Both the position numbers and the translations under genes were made by a program. Shown here piece by piece: positions 30,895 to 42,093 of a stretch of 64,000 bases of DNA (position 1 is the stretch's first letter; each line of letters starts with the position of its first letter). The stretch lies in NCBI GenBank assembly GCA_948567375.1, contig OX419759.1, positions 2,953,303-3,017,302 on the forward strand, in the 5' to 3' direction. The notes under the pieces were generated by a model. It did not search any database. It was not told the DNA's origin and saw only the letters and a program-made list of their open reading frames with translations. Origin of the DNA: Lunularia cruciata (Eukaryota; Streptophyta; Marchantiopsida; Lunulariales; Lunulariaceae).

Positions 30895-33800
30895 TGTGAC
30901 AACCCGGCAAATATCACTTTTGCAGTAATTGGGTAAGTAAAGTTCGTTCCCGCAGAGATACAAGTCAGAATTGGTCAAATACGAAGTCAAACAGTAACAT
31001 GTAGTTCTTCTTGGTTGCATCTTTAATCTCTCAGGTAAAAACCACACCCAGAAGAGAGTAACAAGCACTGACTCGTAGTCTTGTCACAAATTCACACTCC
31101 ATAATCACAACTCCATCAAATCTTTCCAAACAATCTTGATTGTGATGATTCAGGCTCTCCCGAAAACAGCATTTTACTGCAAATCAACTTTGCCTCAGAA
31201 TTGTGTTCCACCCCTCCACTGAAGGCACAACTTCCTTGATCAAAATTGCTTCACATCAACTTCACACTGCACTCACAACTGCAAAATACTACCAACACTA
31301 CAATTCCTCTCAGATCTGTCAAGGCATTGCTTTGATTGCACTTCACTCAAGATCAAACACACAGAATGAAGATCAAGGCTGTGGAATCTAACATCCAACA
31401 AGCACACTGACTTGCACTTCAAAATTCTCCAAACACTCACAAACACAATTGCAAAGTTGATACTTGAAATCAAGCTCAAGCGACGAGCACTACTTCACAG
31501 CACTTTGCTTTATCTATTCTTAGAAATAATGAGCACTGAACAACATTTTCCTACGAATGCCACTCTTAAGTAGTGAAGCAATCGACAGTTCTAACAACTA
31601 TACCGTTCTACAACAACTCTTCTAACCTGCAGATCCAAAATGACAATGCACCTCTACATATCTACCTCTTCAAATCTCAAAACTGTTACTAATCTGATCC
31701 GATGTCTACTTCTTCCTCTGCTTTCAAACCCGAACCCGACGTAATCTTACTTCCTATCACTTTTTCCTCGGGTTTCAGATCTCCTACTTCTTCTACCAGA
31801 TCCAACAATTCTCTTTCCTGATCTGAAATTCCACTAATGGGTAATCTATCTAACTCCTTATCTCCCGACCCACTCTTCTCTAATGTCTCTGATGGCAACT
31901 CCAAAGACATTTGGACTCCTATGTTATCTACTTCAGGTTTTGCTCTAACATCCTTTCGAAGTTTTTCTAGCTCTATTTTCACTAAGTCTAGTCTAATGGA
32001 AATATTTTCTTCTACTTCTAATATCTTTCTATCTACACGAGTTCTTAATTTAATCAACAAGGCGTTCATATCAATATCCTTTGCTTGTCTTTGCCTCGTC
32101 TCCTACACCAACAACTTCAACTCGTGCAGTCTCGCTTCTTCAATTCAAATGTTGGCTTCTGTACTCAACATTGCATTCACCCTGAGGACAATCTCCTTCA
32201 ATGGCTCCAATCTTGTCTTCCTTTCCTGTTCCCAATCTGCAAGCCATTCCTCTCGATACATTGCCAATTCTTCCTTGAATTCGGCTTTCACCGTCTCCTT
32301 CTCCTTCTCCTTCTGAACTACCTTCTCCTCCTGATTACAAAGTAACTCTCGTAATCTCTCTTCTTCCCTATACCTTGCAGCCAACTCTTGTTGCCAGAGT
32401 TGCTTCTTCTCCTCCATACTCTCCATCACTCTATCGAGCTCTTGATCCTTCGTTGCTACCCTTGCCATAGCATGGATTACTTCTACTCTTGAATCAGCAA
32501 ACTGTTGCTTCAAGATTTCATATTCAGCTACTTGTCTCTCTCTTGCTATGTCACTCTTCCTCGCAAGATCCTCTCGATAGCTCATTTCCCTCTTCAGGTC
32601 TTCAATTACCTGACTTCTCTCTATTGCCTCCACTTGTAGTACTTCTCTCTCCTCCTCACCTTGGGTTATACTTCTCTTCAACTCCAAGTTCTCTTCTTCT
32701 AATCTCGATAAGACTTGCAAAATAGTCTTTACCTCTGGACAAGTCAACTGCATCTCCTTCTTCTTGTGCTCCAACTTCACCAACAATGGGCACACTATCT
32801 CTTGCAGGTACTCCACTCCATCACTAGCAACTACTTCATTCCGCGGAGTGGTCTCTCTTCTCTCTTCGTGTTCTCCCAATACTCGCCTTCTTCTCCTGGA
32901 GTCTTTGTATCAGGATGGACGCTTCACTTCTCGAGCTTTCTTCTACCTCTTCCTTCACTTTACTCGGCCCCGCTTCACACTTTGCCTTACGTCTCGAGCA
33001 AACTCCTCGCTGTACTGCGATCTTCTTTTCCTCGGGCACCGTTACTTCATCTTCCAGCATTGTGTTGTCTTCGGCTTCCAACTCGGCTTGCACTTCTTCT
33101 TCGTATTTGTCAGCCGCTGGCACCGATGTCATCTCCCCTCTTTCTTCACTATCACTGCTCGTATCTCCGCTCTGCAATGTCAGCTCAGGTTCCTCCTCAT
33201 GTTCCAAGTCTTCCATTTTGAGCTCGGCCTTGCCTTCTGAGTCTTCATCTTCCGACTCAATTACCACCATTCCTCGCCTCGGGTTACTTCTCTGCATCTT
33301 CTGAGGTTTCTTGCTGTCTTTGGCTTCTCCTTGCCGACTCCTCTTCTTCGCCGGGATACTCATTGTGACCTCCACGTTCTTCCCTGTCTTTGCATAGTAG
33401 TTGTCCATGCTCCGGATTTGGAGAATGTATTGCTGCTCCTTGACATCGACCTCCTTTCGCACATTAGGATGGAAGTGCGACACCATCTGCATCCGCTCCA
33501 CCGAGTTCAGCAAATTGAGCCCAAAGTAGAAGTGTGCTGCAAATGGCACAATGTAGTGTGAAGGTGACTTATCCCGCAAATTCCACACCATCTGCCTTGT
33601 TCTCCCATGAAAACACCTTGCCCAATTTATAGGTTCTCTTGCAAACAACTTATGGAAGAACACCGCTTGGTGTTTCATCACATAAGTTGTTCTCTCCGGC
33701 TTCAAGATCACCATGAGAGCACTCACGATCCCTCTCTTCACTGGATCCTTGTAACTCTCAACTTTATACCCATTCTTTGTTCTTTTCAACAAGAAGGCAT

Positions 33801-34673
33801 CTCTCACCTCCTGAGTCTCTTGAGCTATCTCTCCCTTTCCCAAGAACGTGGCTCCCTGCTCCAAGCCTGCCTCCTTCCCGAGTACGAGTCTCCAATCCAA
33901 CTCTATCCAGCAAGCCGGATTTCCTCTCTTCCCTTCTTCCTTGGGTCCATCAAGACACTTACTCTCGATGATTTCTGTCATGAATCCTGGAAAACTTACA
34001 TTCCAGTTCCATGCCAGAAATGTAATCCAAAGTTGGCTCAAGACCTCGATCCGCGCTATCACATCTAACCTCCGAATCACATGATTTTACACTATGAATT
34101 TGGAGTTCTTCTTCCCTCCTCCCATCTCTTCTACTTTCTCACTTTCCCTCGATTTCACTCTCACGACTTCTCCCTTGCGCACTAACACGATCTCAACTCT
34201 ATTTCCCTTTCCTCGATCACCTGCAAGACGACTCCTCAATGGCGAAGGAAAATTGCTCGACATTTTGTCGTTGCAGTTTCAATTTTTATAGAGTTGCGCT
34301 TCTTCATCTTCCGTCACTTCGAGTTCCTAACAAGAAATCACACCTCTGGCATGCACCTTTCACTGTCAATCAACCTTCGCGCGTATGGGCTGCCCGTTTT
34401 AAAATGGCCTCTTCTTGAATTTCTCACCCCGACAAAAGGTTGTTAGACTGTCTTTGCCTCGGGTTGAGCTCCCCCCGATACAAAGACAATTTACTTTGGG
34501 CTGTATGCTGACAGGGCATTTCTGAGTACTTTGCCTTATGGCCCAAAGTCACTTTACTTTGGGTTTCATCCCAAAGACTCTTTTCTTTGCCATCTTCAGC
34601 CATACAGGCGCAATTCGACTTCTCTGTACACTTCTTCTCCTTTATTTTGAGAAAAAAAAATGTGGGCACCACA
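30895..34673 (-). mobile_element. Family 4 insertion with antisense ORF; possible large solo LTR
   Basis: A 3,779-bp insertion in RNase H of 2b. Ends are TGTGACAACCCGG and GGGCACCACA, so TG...CA. Flanking words are TTTAG (30890-30894) and TTTAC (34674-34678), an imperfect 5-bp duplication. No internal direct repeat of the ends, no primer site and no gag, RT or integrase were found. Apart from TGTG there is no clear terminal inverted repeat. I favour a solo LTR of a large-LTR element or a non-autonomous element; a DNA transposon is not excluded. Strand is given by its ORF. Confidence 0.6.
31689..34263 (-). pseudogene. Unrecognised coiled-coil protein encoded by family 4
   Basis: A near-intact coding stretch. 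The best start is ATG at 34261-34263 (MSSNFPSPLRSRLAG), followed in frame by one TAA and then 414 open codons to 32836. These hold a globular part (CWIELDWRLVLGKEAGLEQG, AVFFHKLFAREPINWARCFH), a Lys-rich segment and an acidic segment (ESEDEDSEGKAELKMEDLEH). After frameshifts near 32860 and 32145, frames 32145-32879 and 31689-32069 continue with strong heptad character (LSRLEEENLELKRSI, LRELLCNQEEKVVQKEKEKE). Total about 800 codons. I do not recognise the family. Only about three breaks in 2.5 kb makes it better preserved than its surroundings. Confidence 0.65.
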
Positions 34674-34860
34674 TTTACACTACTTGATTGGAGGGAAAGC
34701 CACCATTGTCACAAATCATAAGGCTTTGAAGTACATCTTCAACAAGCCTAATGTTGAAGGGAGACTAGCAAGGTGGATGATACTCTTGTCTGAGTATGAC
34801 TACACCATTGAGGATAGGCCAAGAAAGAAACATGCAAATGCTGATTTTTTCTCTAGGGCC

Positions 34861-35430
34861 TTTGATCATGATGGAGATGAGCCAGTGGATGATTCCTTCT
34901 CGGATGAGGAGCTCATGACAATCTCAGTCACTCAAGAGGTTCCAATGGAGTACAAGGAGATTGTGGAATTTGTGACAAGAGGTAACTATCCACAAGGGAT
35001 GCATGCTAGGGAGAGGAAAGCCCTAATAGCAAGATCTAGACCTTACACAATGGTGGAGGATATTCTTTTTCACCAAGGAGCAGATGGTCTACTTCAAAGA
35101 GCAGTGGGTAAGGAAGAGTCTATCTTACTCATAAAGGAGTTTCATGAAGGTTTAGTGTGTGGAGGACACTTTGCAGGAAAGGTGACTGCTTTCAAGATTC
35201 TAGATGCATGTTACCATTGGAGAGGGATTTTCAAGGATTGTCTGGATTATTGCAAAACTTGTCATGTTTGTCAAGCTTTTGCTAGAAAGTCTACTTCCAC
35301 TCCACCACTTAGATCAATTCCATTACTAGGACCTTTTGAGAAGTGGGGAATTGATTTTGTAGGTCCTCTCAATAGAACCCCAAGGAACAATCGGTACATT
35401 GTGGTAGTTATTGATTGCCTTACTAAGTGA
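34861..35430 (+). pseudogene. Family 2 integrase N-terminal half, copy 2b
   Basis: Open for 256 codons from 34660 including the RNase H end. Acidic spacer DGDEPVDDSFSDEELM, zinc region EFHEGLVCGGHFAGKVTAFK with YCKTCHVCQAF (both Cys kept, unlike 2a), then KWGIDFVGPLNRT with the first catalytic Asp. Ends at a frameshift before LTKW. Confidence 0.87.
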
Positions 35431-36121
35431 GGCTAGACCATTGAAGGACAAGAATGAAGATGAAGTTGAGAGATTTCTTTATGAACACATTATCACTAGG
35501 TTTAGGTGCCCTTTGGAGTTGGTTTCTGATAGAGGAGGAGAGTTTACAAGAAGCATCATTATAGCCATGCTATGACATTTCTCTATCCCACATAGAGTAA
35601 CTACATCCTATAAGCCAAATTCCAATGGCTTGGCAGAGAGAACCAATCAGACCTTGTGCATGATGTTGGCCAAAGATGCAGAAATGGAGGGGGCTAAACA
35701 TCATTGGGACAAGAGGATTCATGCAGTTTTGTGGGAGTATAGGACAACCATGAAGACTTCCACTAGATATTCTCCATTTCAATTGGTATATGGTATTGAG
35801 TCTACCTTACCTATTCACTTTGATCTTCCTACCTTCCAAAGCATTCATGGGAGATTAAAGAAAGCACAAGGAGGTGATGCAGAGAAGTCAAGGAAGGATC
35901 AACTCATGGAGTTGGAAGAGGCAAGAGCAGTTGCTATGGTTCAAGTGGAGCAAGCCCAAAGGAAGCAAAAGGAGAGATATGACAAGAGGCAAGGCAAGAA
36001 GAAGGTGGAGCCTTTCAAAGAAGGTGATTGGGTAATGTTGTTTGATTCCATTCGATTCAAGAGAGTGCAAAAGAAGTTTTGGCCTAAGTACTTTGGACCT
36101 TTCAGAGTGGAGAAGATGTGA
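35431..36121 (+). pseudogene. Family 2 integrase C-terminal half, copy 2b
   Basis: LVSDRGGEFT gives the second Asp. A stop follows near 35574, then KPNSNGLAERTNQTLCMML (Glu), WEYRTTMKTSTRYSPFQLVY, a Lys/Glu-rich tail (QVEQAQRKQKERYDKRQGKK) and KYFGPFRVEKM, a GPF-type module. Stop at 36119-36121, then a short homologous tail to the purine tract. Confidence 0.85.
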
Positions 36122-36259
36122 GGCAATTACACCTATGATCTCAAGGAGTTAGGAGGAATACACTTTGATAGGATTAACCATGATAAGTTGAAGATGTATC
36201 ATAGAAGGTAGAGAGACCTTCACTTTGAGGACAAAGTGAAAACTTAGTCCATGGGTAAA

Positions 36260-36949
36260 TGTAACACCCATTTATGCATGTGTGTGGTATTGTGATATTT
36301 AGCTTGGTATTACAAGTACTTGAGAGATATTATTTATAGAGATAAAGGATGATTCTACATTAATCATGATTAGCTAAAGTTAGTCATAGTTAAGATAGAG
36401 GGGACCTTACTTTAGAGGAAGTAGAAAAGATGAGCACCACTATTTTGGATTCTAGTGTGTTGACTTGGTATTATTCCTAGGTGTTTGGCTTTGAGGAAAG
36501 AGTTGAGAACTCTTGGGCCCGCAAGCTTTTTTGTTTTGGATTCTTCTTTAGTCCAAGGATAGCCCATGTGAAGGAATCCTTGACTTAGTGGTTGGGTCAA
36601 GATAAGACCACATGCTTATGGCAATATGCCCATGTGAATGGATATTCCTTTCTACTTTTTGACTTTACTTGACTTTTAGTCTAGTAACTTGAGTTACTAC
36701 CGTAATTAATAACTTTGGTATGTAACTATTTCACAAGTATATAAACAAGGGGTGAGGAGGTACTCATCATCCTTTCATTTGCAACTATCTCTCTCTCATT
36801 GAGTTCTCTAGTGAGCAATGTCTTGAGTCTTGGAGTGTTAGCCTTGGAGGAGTATGATGGAGTTGGGGTTCCTTGCCTTCTTAGTCCATGGTGCGCTACC
36901 ATAATAGCCATCAGAGGTTCATCCTGAGTGAGAGACAGGCTGGCTCACA
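36260..36949 (+). repeat. 3' LTR of copy 2b
   Basis: 690 bp, TGTAACACCC to GGCTCACA, TATATAAA at 36738-36745. GGCC target duplication follows. Confidence 0.9.
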
Positions 36950-36953
36950 GGCC

Positions 36954-37600
36954 ATGGTTTGGGTCTTCAAGATCCTTGTTTTAGTGTGTTTTGGGAGATG
37001 TTATGGATACTACAACATCTCCAGGTTCATTAGTCCGTTCTCCAACTTACCTTTTGAAGAACGTTCCTTTGATGGGTGATTCTTGCACCAGAGTGGTGGT
37101 GAGTACACATCAGGTCCATTCTTGGATGGGACCTATTGTATTGTTAGATGTAGCCAAGGTGGGATCATCATCTTTGCCTTTGGTGGACAAACCTCTTACC
37201 TAGAGAGGTTTTACAACATGCTGATGATGGGATTCAACAACTTGACCACATCCTTGTTGATGACATCTTGGATGTCGGGTGTTAGTCTCAAACGGTGGTA
37301 GTGGTTGATAGGTCACCTATGGTAGTGGTGAACCTAGTGAGATAGCCTAGAGCTGTATTTCCCACACTCATGAGTTTCCCAAGCTCTCATGCTTTTTGAG
37401 AGGCAGGACCTGGACTTGTTTGGGACTCATAGTTATAGTAGTTGGTGGAGCCCAATGCTGATGAGAGAGAGCAAGCAATAGGTTTTTGCATTGGTATTAC
37501 CGCTATTCCAATAATGTTAGAGGCATCCAAGTGCAAGTGTTAGGTCAGGCTATGGACCTAAATTGTTTGACCTGGATTGTGAGCCTTGGCTTGTTAGAGT
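36954..37600 (+). pseudogene. Cytosine-5 methyltransferase, C-terminal half, copy 1b
   Basis: Continues the domain cut at 25784. Motif VI reads KNV (37057-37065) where 1a has ENV, a G-to-A change of a catalytic-site Glu. The motif VIII region (about 37165-37200) is shortened. Motif IX NADEREQAIGFCIGIT (about 37450-37495) and motif X LGQAMDLNCLTWIVSLG (about 37540-37595) are readable in frames differing by frameshifts. The conserved C-terminal motifs confirm that the whole domain, not a fragment, was part of the ancestral element. Confidence 0.78.
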
Positions 37601-38036
37601 AGCGTAGGATGCGCTTGACGGGCATCACCACTTGGACACTTGTAAGCCTTTTGCCTATTGAGATAATTCAGGCACATGCTGGGGGTGATGGACCGAGTGG
37701 ACATGTTATTCTTAGGACACAACCAGTAGCTACTAGGGAGAGTGGTCTACTTGGAGTCCATCCAGGTGAGCGTGGGCTACTTGGATTACACCCTTGGTCC
37801 ACTTGGGATACAACTAGAGGACGCATGGAGCTTGCAACCAGAGTGGAGAGATTTTTTCACACAGAGGTTGGGACCTCTAGTTGTCAGGGGCATGACTCTA
37901 TTGCTCCCAAGGGCTTAGTGTAGCAGCCAGTCAGTACGTCTTCCACTCCTATGACATTTACAAAGGATACTTGGGAACCAAATCTTGGACCCAAGCTTAC
38001 TAGAGAGGAAAGACGGAGGGTTTGGAGGTTCTTGAG
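37601..38036 (+). other. Family 1 linker with LGxHP repeats, copy 1b
   Basis: Open 37609-37923. Reads GDGPSGHVILRTQPVATRES, LLGVHPGERGLLGLHPW and a Glu/Thr-rich tail; equals 10151-10559 of copy 1a. After the TAG at 37921 the RT N-terminus begins (EERRRVWRFL) and is cut by element 3b at a TTGAG target. Confidence 0.65.
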
Positions 38037-38461
38037 TGTAACAATATGGAGTTAGGGACGAGGTCAGTCAGGCTCACGAAGTAGCACATAAGACAAATTA
38101 GCCTAGAATATTCTGGAAGTATCTAGGAAGCTTCTTGGGAAGCTTCTCGGTTAGCTTAGCTTGCACCTTAAGTAAGTAGCTTCTAGAAGGAAGCTTCTAG
38201 AAGCTTCCAACTAGCTTACCTTGCACGCCAAGTAGGCGGCTTCTAGAAGGAAGCTTCTTGAGAAGCTTCCTAGTTAACTTGGCTTGCACTCTAAGAAAGC
38301 GGCTTGAGGAAGCTTCTTGAGAAGCTTCTCAAGGGCCTTGTATGCTACCTATAATTACCAAAGCCAAAGCTCATGCTAGGCATTTGGATTTTTCCCTCAT
38401 TCAAGTGTCCCAATGTGAGTTTCCATTCTCCTATTTCTCTCCTCGGTTTTGGTCTTTTACA
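38037..38461 (+). repeat. 5' LTR of copy 3b
   Basis: TGTAACAATATGGAG to GGTCTTTTACA. The central part consists of four to five degenerate units built on GAAGCTTCTNGAAGCTTC, rich in HindIII-like palindromes AAGCTT. Confidence 0.92.
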
Positions 38462-38462
38462 T

Positions 38463-38474
38463 TGGTATTAGAGC
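38463..38474 (+). promoter_or_regulatory. Primer-binding site of copy 3b
   Basis: TGGTATTAGAGC starts 1 bp after the LTR. It matches the initiator-Met tRNA site TGGTATCAGAGC with one C-to-T change. Confidence 0.8.
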
Positions 38475-38483
38475 AGGAATGGG

Positions 38484-38699
38484 ATGGATGGAATTTATGG
38501 ACCACTAAATCCACTTCTGCCAAACCATTAGGACTTTCATGTCCAGATATTACCAAAGCATCGTTTTACACAATTCATCACCTCACGCTTTGGGCAGGAT
38601 TTTCTACATATGATCACCATGTCAGAGGAACCCTTGATACTTCCAGTTGTAACTTATGGAGAACGGTGGACGTGTTGTATCTATGTGTTAATCAACTAG
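38484..38699 (+). pseudogene. Family 3 leader ORF, copy 3b
   Basis: ATG 38484 opens MDGIYGPLNPLLPNH; one TAG follows (copy 3c has TGG there). Then FHVQILPKHRFTQFITSRFG, DFLHMITM, EPLILPVVTY and an end in CIYVLIN with a stop at 38697-38699. The FG, P-x-[IV]-x-P-V-V-x-Y and YVL-end pattern is shared with the leader ORFs of families 2 and 5. It lies between primer site and gag, with gag starting 34 bp later. Function unknown. Confidence 0.6.
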
Positions 38700-38732
38700 A
38701 TAAGTTGAGGGTAGTGGAATAGAGTAGTAGCA

Positions 38733-39584
38733 ATGGCGGCAATACCAGATGTTATCCTTGCAATGCAACAACAAATCGAGCATCTTACTCAATTGTCGGA
38801 TGAACAAGACCAACAACGACGAGAACAGATAGACAGAGCGCAAGTTCGAGATGGAGAAGATCACATTCGATTTCTGAAACCCAAGGTGTTTGAAGGCAAG
38901 AATCTTCCAGGCACAGTGGAGAATTTTTTGTTTGACTGTGAACGTTACTTTGAAGCCACCAATCTTCAAGACAAGCGGAAACAAATTCTCTTGGCTTATA
39001 GCCAGTTGGATGGCGTGGCAAAACTTTGGTGGCAATTCCGAGTAGAAAGAGCTGAACGACAAATTGTTACACCAATTTTGACATGGGCAGAATTCAAGGA
39101 TGCAATACTTGGTCGATTTCAGACTATAAATGCCACCCGAGCTGCACGAGATAAATTGGCGGAGTTGAGGCAGATTGGCTCAGTGAGAAGCTATATCACA
39201 CAATTTTAGAATATCATCATGGAAATTCTAGATATCCAAGAAGGTGAAGTTCTGGATCGATTTGTGTGAGGATTGAAGTCACAAACTAGATTGGAGGTGA
39301 CCATGCGAGAGCCACAGAACGTAGAAGAAGCCATGCAATTGGCTGAGCATTTTGACTCCTTAGTTGTGACAACTTGGTCTCGACCTCGACCTACACAAAA
39401 CCTACCAGTACCACGAGTGGAAGAACCGGTACCAATGGAGATTGATGCTATCCAACAAAGACCACTTGGCATAGTAGATAGAGAAAGATTACAAAAAAAT
39501 GGAGGTTGCTTTTATTGTCACCAAGTTGGACATTGCATTGCTGAATGTCCACTTAAGAATGGGCAACCTCGACAAGTTGCCTAG
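38733..39584 (+). pseudogene. Family 3 gag, copy 3b
   Basis: ATG 38733 (MAAIPDVILAMQQQIEHLTQ). Coiled N-terminus, FLKPKVFEGKNLPGTVENFL, FLFDCERYFEATNLQDKRKQ, KLWWQFRVERAERQI and WAEFKDAILGRFQTI, a typical retrotransposon-gag core. Stops at about 39207 and 39268 break it. The knuckle CFYCHQVGHCIAEC is CX2CX4HX4C. Ends near 39584. Confidence 0.87.
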
Positions 39585-39658
39585 ATGGAGTTTGTAGAAT
39601 AGAATGATCAGGGAAACAAAGAATCCCAGTAGGAGATTTTGAGCCGCCTACTGGGAGC

Positions 39659-40051
39659 TTGATTAGTTCCAATGGGATTGAAGGCTTGACCTATGCAATT
39701 TTGCTTCATTTCCAAGGTATGATATCTAATCGGGGTTGTAGGATTTTGGTTGATTCTAGAAGTTCAAAGAATTGCATATCTATGCAAGTAGCAAAGGAAT
39801 TGGGTATTCCTATCAAGCCAGTGATTGGAAGTAGTTTGATGATGGCGGATGGTAGAAAAGGTTCTACATTCTGCACCTCGCATCTTGTTACCTTCAAGAT
39901 TGGGAAGGAGTATTTGGAGTGTATGAGGTTTGTAGTGGCACCTCTACACTATGATATCATTCTGGGTCTACCTTGGCTTGAACGTCATAAGGTTCAATTT
40001 GATTGGACCCGACATCAAATTCAAGTACAACACCGAGGTAGGAATTTCTAA
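39659..40051 (+). pseudogene. Family 3 protease, copy 3b
   Basis: Retropepsin-like. RILVDSRSSKNCISMQVAKE is the active-site loop, with DSR where DSG is expected, and HYDIILGLPWLERHKVQFDW is the second half. Loss of the Gly suggests an inactive protease in this copy. Open for 130 codons. Confidence 0.83.
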
Positions 40052-41203
40052 TTAGGTTGTCTGGCACCTCTGAGTAAGACACCTAAGAATAGTGAGTCCC
40101 AAGATGGGAAGTTTGCCAAGAAGGCAACCATGGAGCAAGCTTGGAAGAAAGATGAGTCACTAGAAGAGAAGTTTGTTAATGAAGTAGCCATAGAGCAAGC
40201 TTTGGAGGAAGATAAGTTTGTATTTGCGGTGTGAATCAAGCCGATTGCACAAGAACAATCTGAGGAGAGCCAAGTGTCGCATCAAGCAACGGTTGATCGG
40301 ATAGTTCAAGAGTTTGCAGATGTGTTTCCGGATGATCTACCAAAGGGATTACCCTCTGATCGAGGTATGCCCTTCAAGATCGAGTTATTGCCAGGGAGTA
40401 CTCTAGTGAGTAGACCAATCTATTGGCTCTCACCAAAGGAGTTGGAGGAGTTGCAAACAACACTTACAGAGTTGTTGGAGAAGGATTTCATACAACATAG
40501 TACCTCTCCGTGGGGAGCACCAATACTATTTGTTCCAAAGAAGGATGGAGGACTTTGTTTATGTATTGATTACCGTGGGCTCAATAAGCAGACCGTGAAG
40601 AATGTATATCCTTTGCCTCAGATCGATGACCTGCTTGATCAATTAAGTGGAGCACGCTACTTTTCCAAGCTAGATCTTTGTAGCAGCTATTGGCAAATTC
40701 CTATTGAAGGAGAAGACGTGCAAAAGACTGCCTTTCGCACAAGGTATGGACATTTTGAGTAGAGAGTTCTACCTTTTGGACTCACTAATGCTCCAGCAGT
40801 CTTCATGGATCAGATGCATCGGGTGGTGGAGGGACTATTGGATCAGTCCGTGGTAGTGTTCTTAGATGATATCTTAATCTATAGTAGGACAGAGGCAGAA
40901 CATAGGAATCATGTGCGAGAAGTCCTAAGACGACTACGACAATGGAAATTTTACTGCAAGAAGTCAAAGTGCACTTTTTGGTGGAAGGAGGTTACCTTCT
41001 TGGGTCATAAGATCTCATCAAAGGATATCAAGATGGAAGAAGAGAATATCAAGGCCATTACTGATTGGCGTACCCTGAAGGATGCTACCAAAGTACGAGC
41101 ATTCAATGGATTGGCCAATTTTTACCGACGGTTCATCCACTATTATGCTCACGTGGCTGCACCATTGACTAACCTCTTGGGAAAGAACTCAAGCTTCCAA
41201 TAG
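40052..41203 (+). pseudogene. Family 3 reverse transcriptase, copy 3b
   Basis: After a charged spacer (about 40060-40230), the RT frame 40274-40762 has [58 protein letters not shown] and [15 protein letters not shown] (catalytic Asp). A TAG follows GHFE. The second frame 40805-41203 has VVVFLDDILIYS (FLDD active site), FLGHKISSKD and ANFYRRFIHYYA. Chromovirus-like RT. Confidence 0.9.
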
Positions 41204-41650
41204 ACCACCAAGCATGAAGAAGCATTCCAAAAGTTAAAGCATATGGTGTCTTCAAGACCCATTCTTCAACCATATGATCCTCAACTACCTTGTGTGGTTG
41301 ATTTTGATGCTTCTAACTTTGCAATTGGAGCTATGTTGCAACAAGAATTTCCATATGGACTACATCCTATTGCCTTTGTGTCTTGCCAACTAAATACAGC
41401 TGAAAGAAATTACTCTGCTTGAGATTGGGAACAACTTGCAATGGTATATGCCACCAAGGTATGGAGGCATCATCTCTTGGGGAAACAAGTGATCATGCAA
41501 ACTGATCACAAGCCATTGTTGCAGACCTTACACCTAGAGCACATGAAGAGTCAACATCATCGATGGGAAGAGCAACTCCAATTGTTTAACATCAAACTTG
41601 AGTACAAACCAGGTCGGTTCCATGTCATCCCTGATGCTCTATCACGATGA
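41204..41650 (+). pseudogene. Family 3 RNase H, copy 3b
   Basis: CVVDFDASNFAIGAML (Asp), PIAFVSCQLNTAERNYS, a TGA at about 41420, MVYATKVWRHHLLGKQVIMQ, TDHKPLLQTL and PGRFHVIPDALSR. Stop TGA at 41648-41650. Confidence 0.87.
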
Positions 41651-42093
41651 CCTGATTTGAAGTCTCTTCCTCTCATTGCGGCAGCAATTGGGCCGGTGTC
41701 AATTGATCCCAAGATTCATAACGAGTTTTGGTTAGCTCTACAGCAAGATCCCTTCTTCCAAATGGTACATGGTCGGCTAACAACAGGTGACAAGGAGTAC
41801 AACACCTTCTTCTTCAAGGAAGGCCTTCTATTCCATGCGGACCGGATCTATGTTCCAGCCAAAGGTGATCTTCAACTTGTGCACCTTCAAGAAGCCCATG
41901 ATTTACCCATTGCTGGTTACATGGGTGTGGACAAGACCTTGGGTACCCTCAAACGTCAATGGTGGTGGGCCAACATGACATAGGATGTTTGAGAATTTGT
42001 CCGATCGTGTGAGAGCTGCCAACGTAACAAGACCAACAACCAAAAGCCGGGTGGACTCCTTCAACCGCTTGCCGTTCCATCAGCAGGGGAATA
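41651..42093 (+). pseudogene. Family 3 integrase zinc region, truncated, copy 3b
   Basis: EFWLALQQDPFFQMVHGRLT, then HLQEAHDLPIAGYMGVDKTL (His-His), SCESCQRNKTNN (Cys pair) and GGLLQPLAVPSAGEY, after which the 3' LTR starts at once. The DDE core, C-terminus and normal polypurine tract are missing, so the element depends on others or arose by template switching. Confidence 0.85.

Larger units (their letters stand above)
30659..34860 (+). pseudogene. Family 2 RNase H, copy 2b, split by family 4
   Basis: Left part 30659-30894 reads ILYTNASYVAIGCTLSQ, IAYASRQMVSVEKNYF and AMIFGLKKF. Right part from 34674 reads HYLIGGKATIVTNHKALKYI (TNH where TDH is usual) and MILLSEYDYTIEDRPRKKHA. Comparison with 2a shows a 2-bp loss at the right junction. 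Confidence 0.85.
25785..36949 (+). mobile_element. Family 2 Tat-like Ty3 element (copy 2b)
   Basis: Inserted in the methyltransferase region of 1b with a 4-bp GGCC duplication (25781-25784 and 36950-36953). Both LTRs are 690 bp and about 98% identical by eye. Internal order equals that of 2a. Family 4 (30895-34673) interrupts RNase H. The first two bases of the 5' LTR have changed (CA for TG). Confidence 0.9.

Noticed and set aside
32715-33304. Long plus-strand open frames across family 4
   Set aside because: They are Leu/Ser-rich reverse-strand shadows of the charged coiled-coil ORF on the minus strand.
30895-34673. Family 4 as a Mutator-like or hAT transposon
   Set aside because: No 8-9-bp target duplication, no inverted repeats beyond TGTG and no transposase seen; left as unresolved with a solo LTR favoured.
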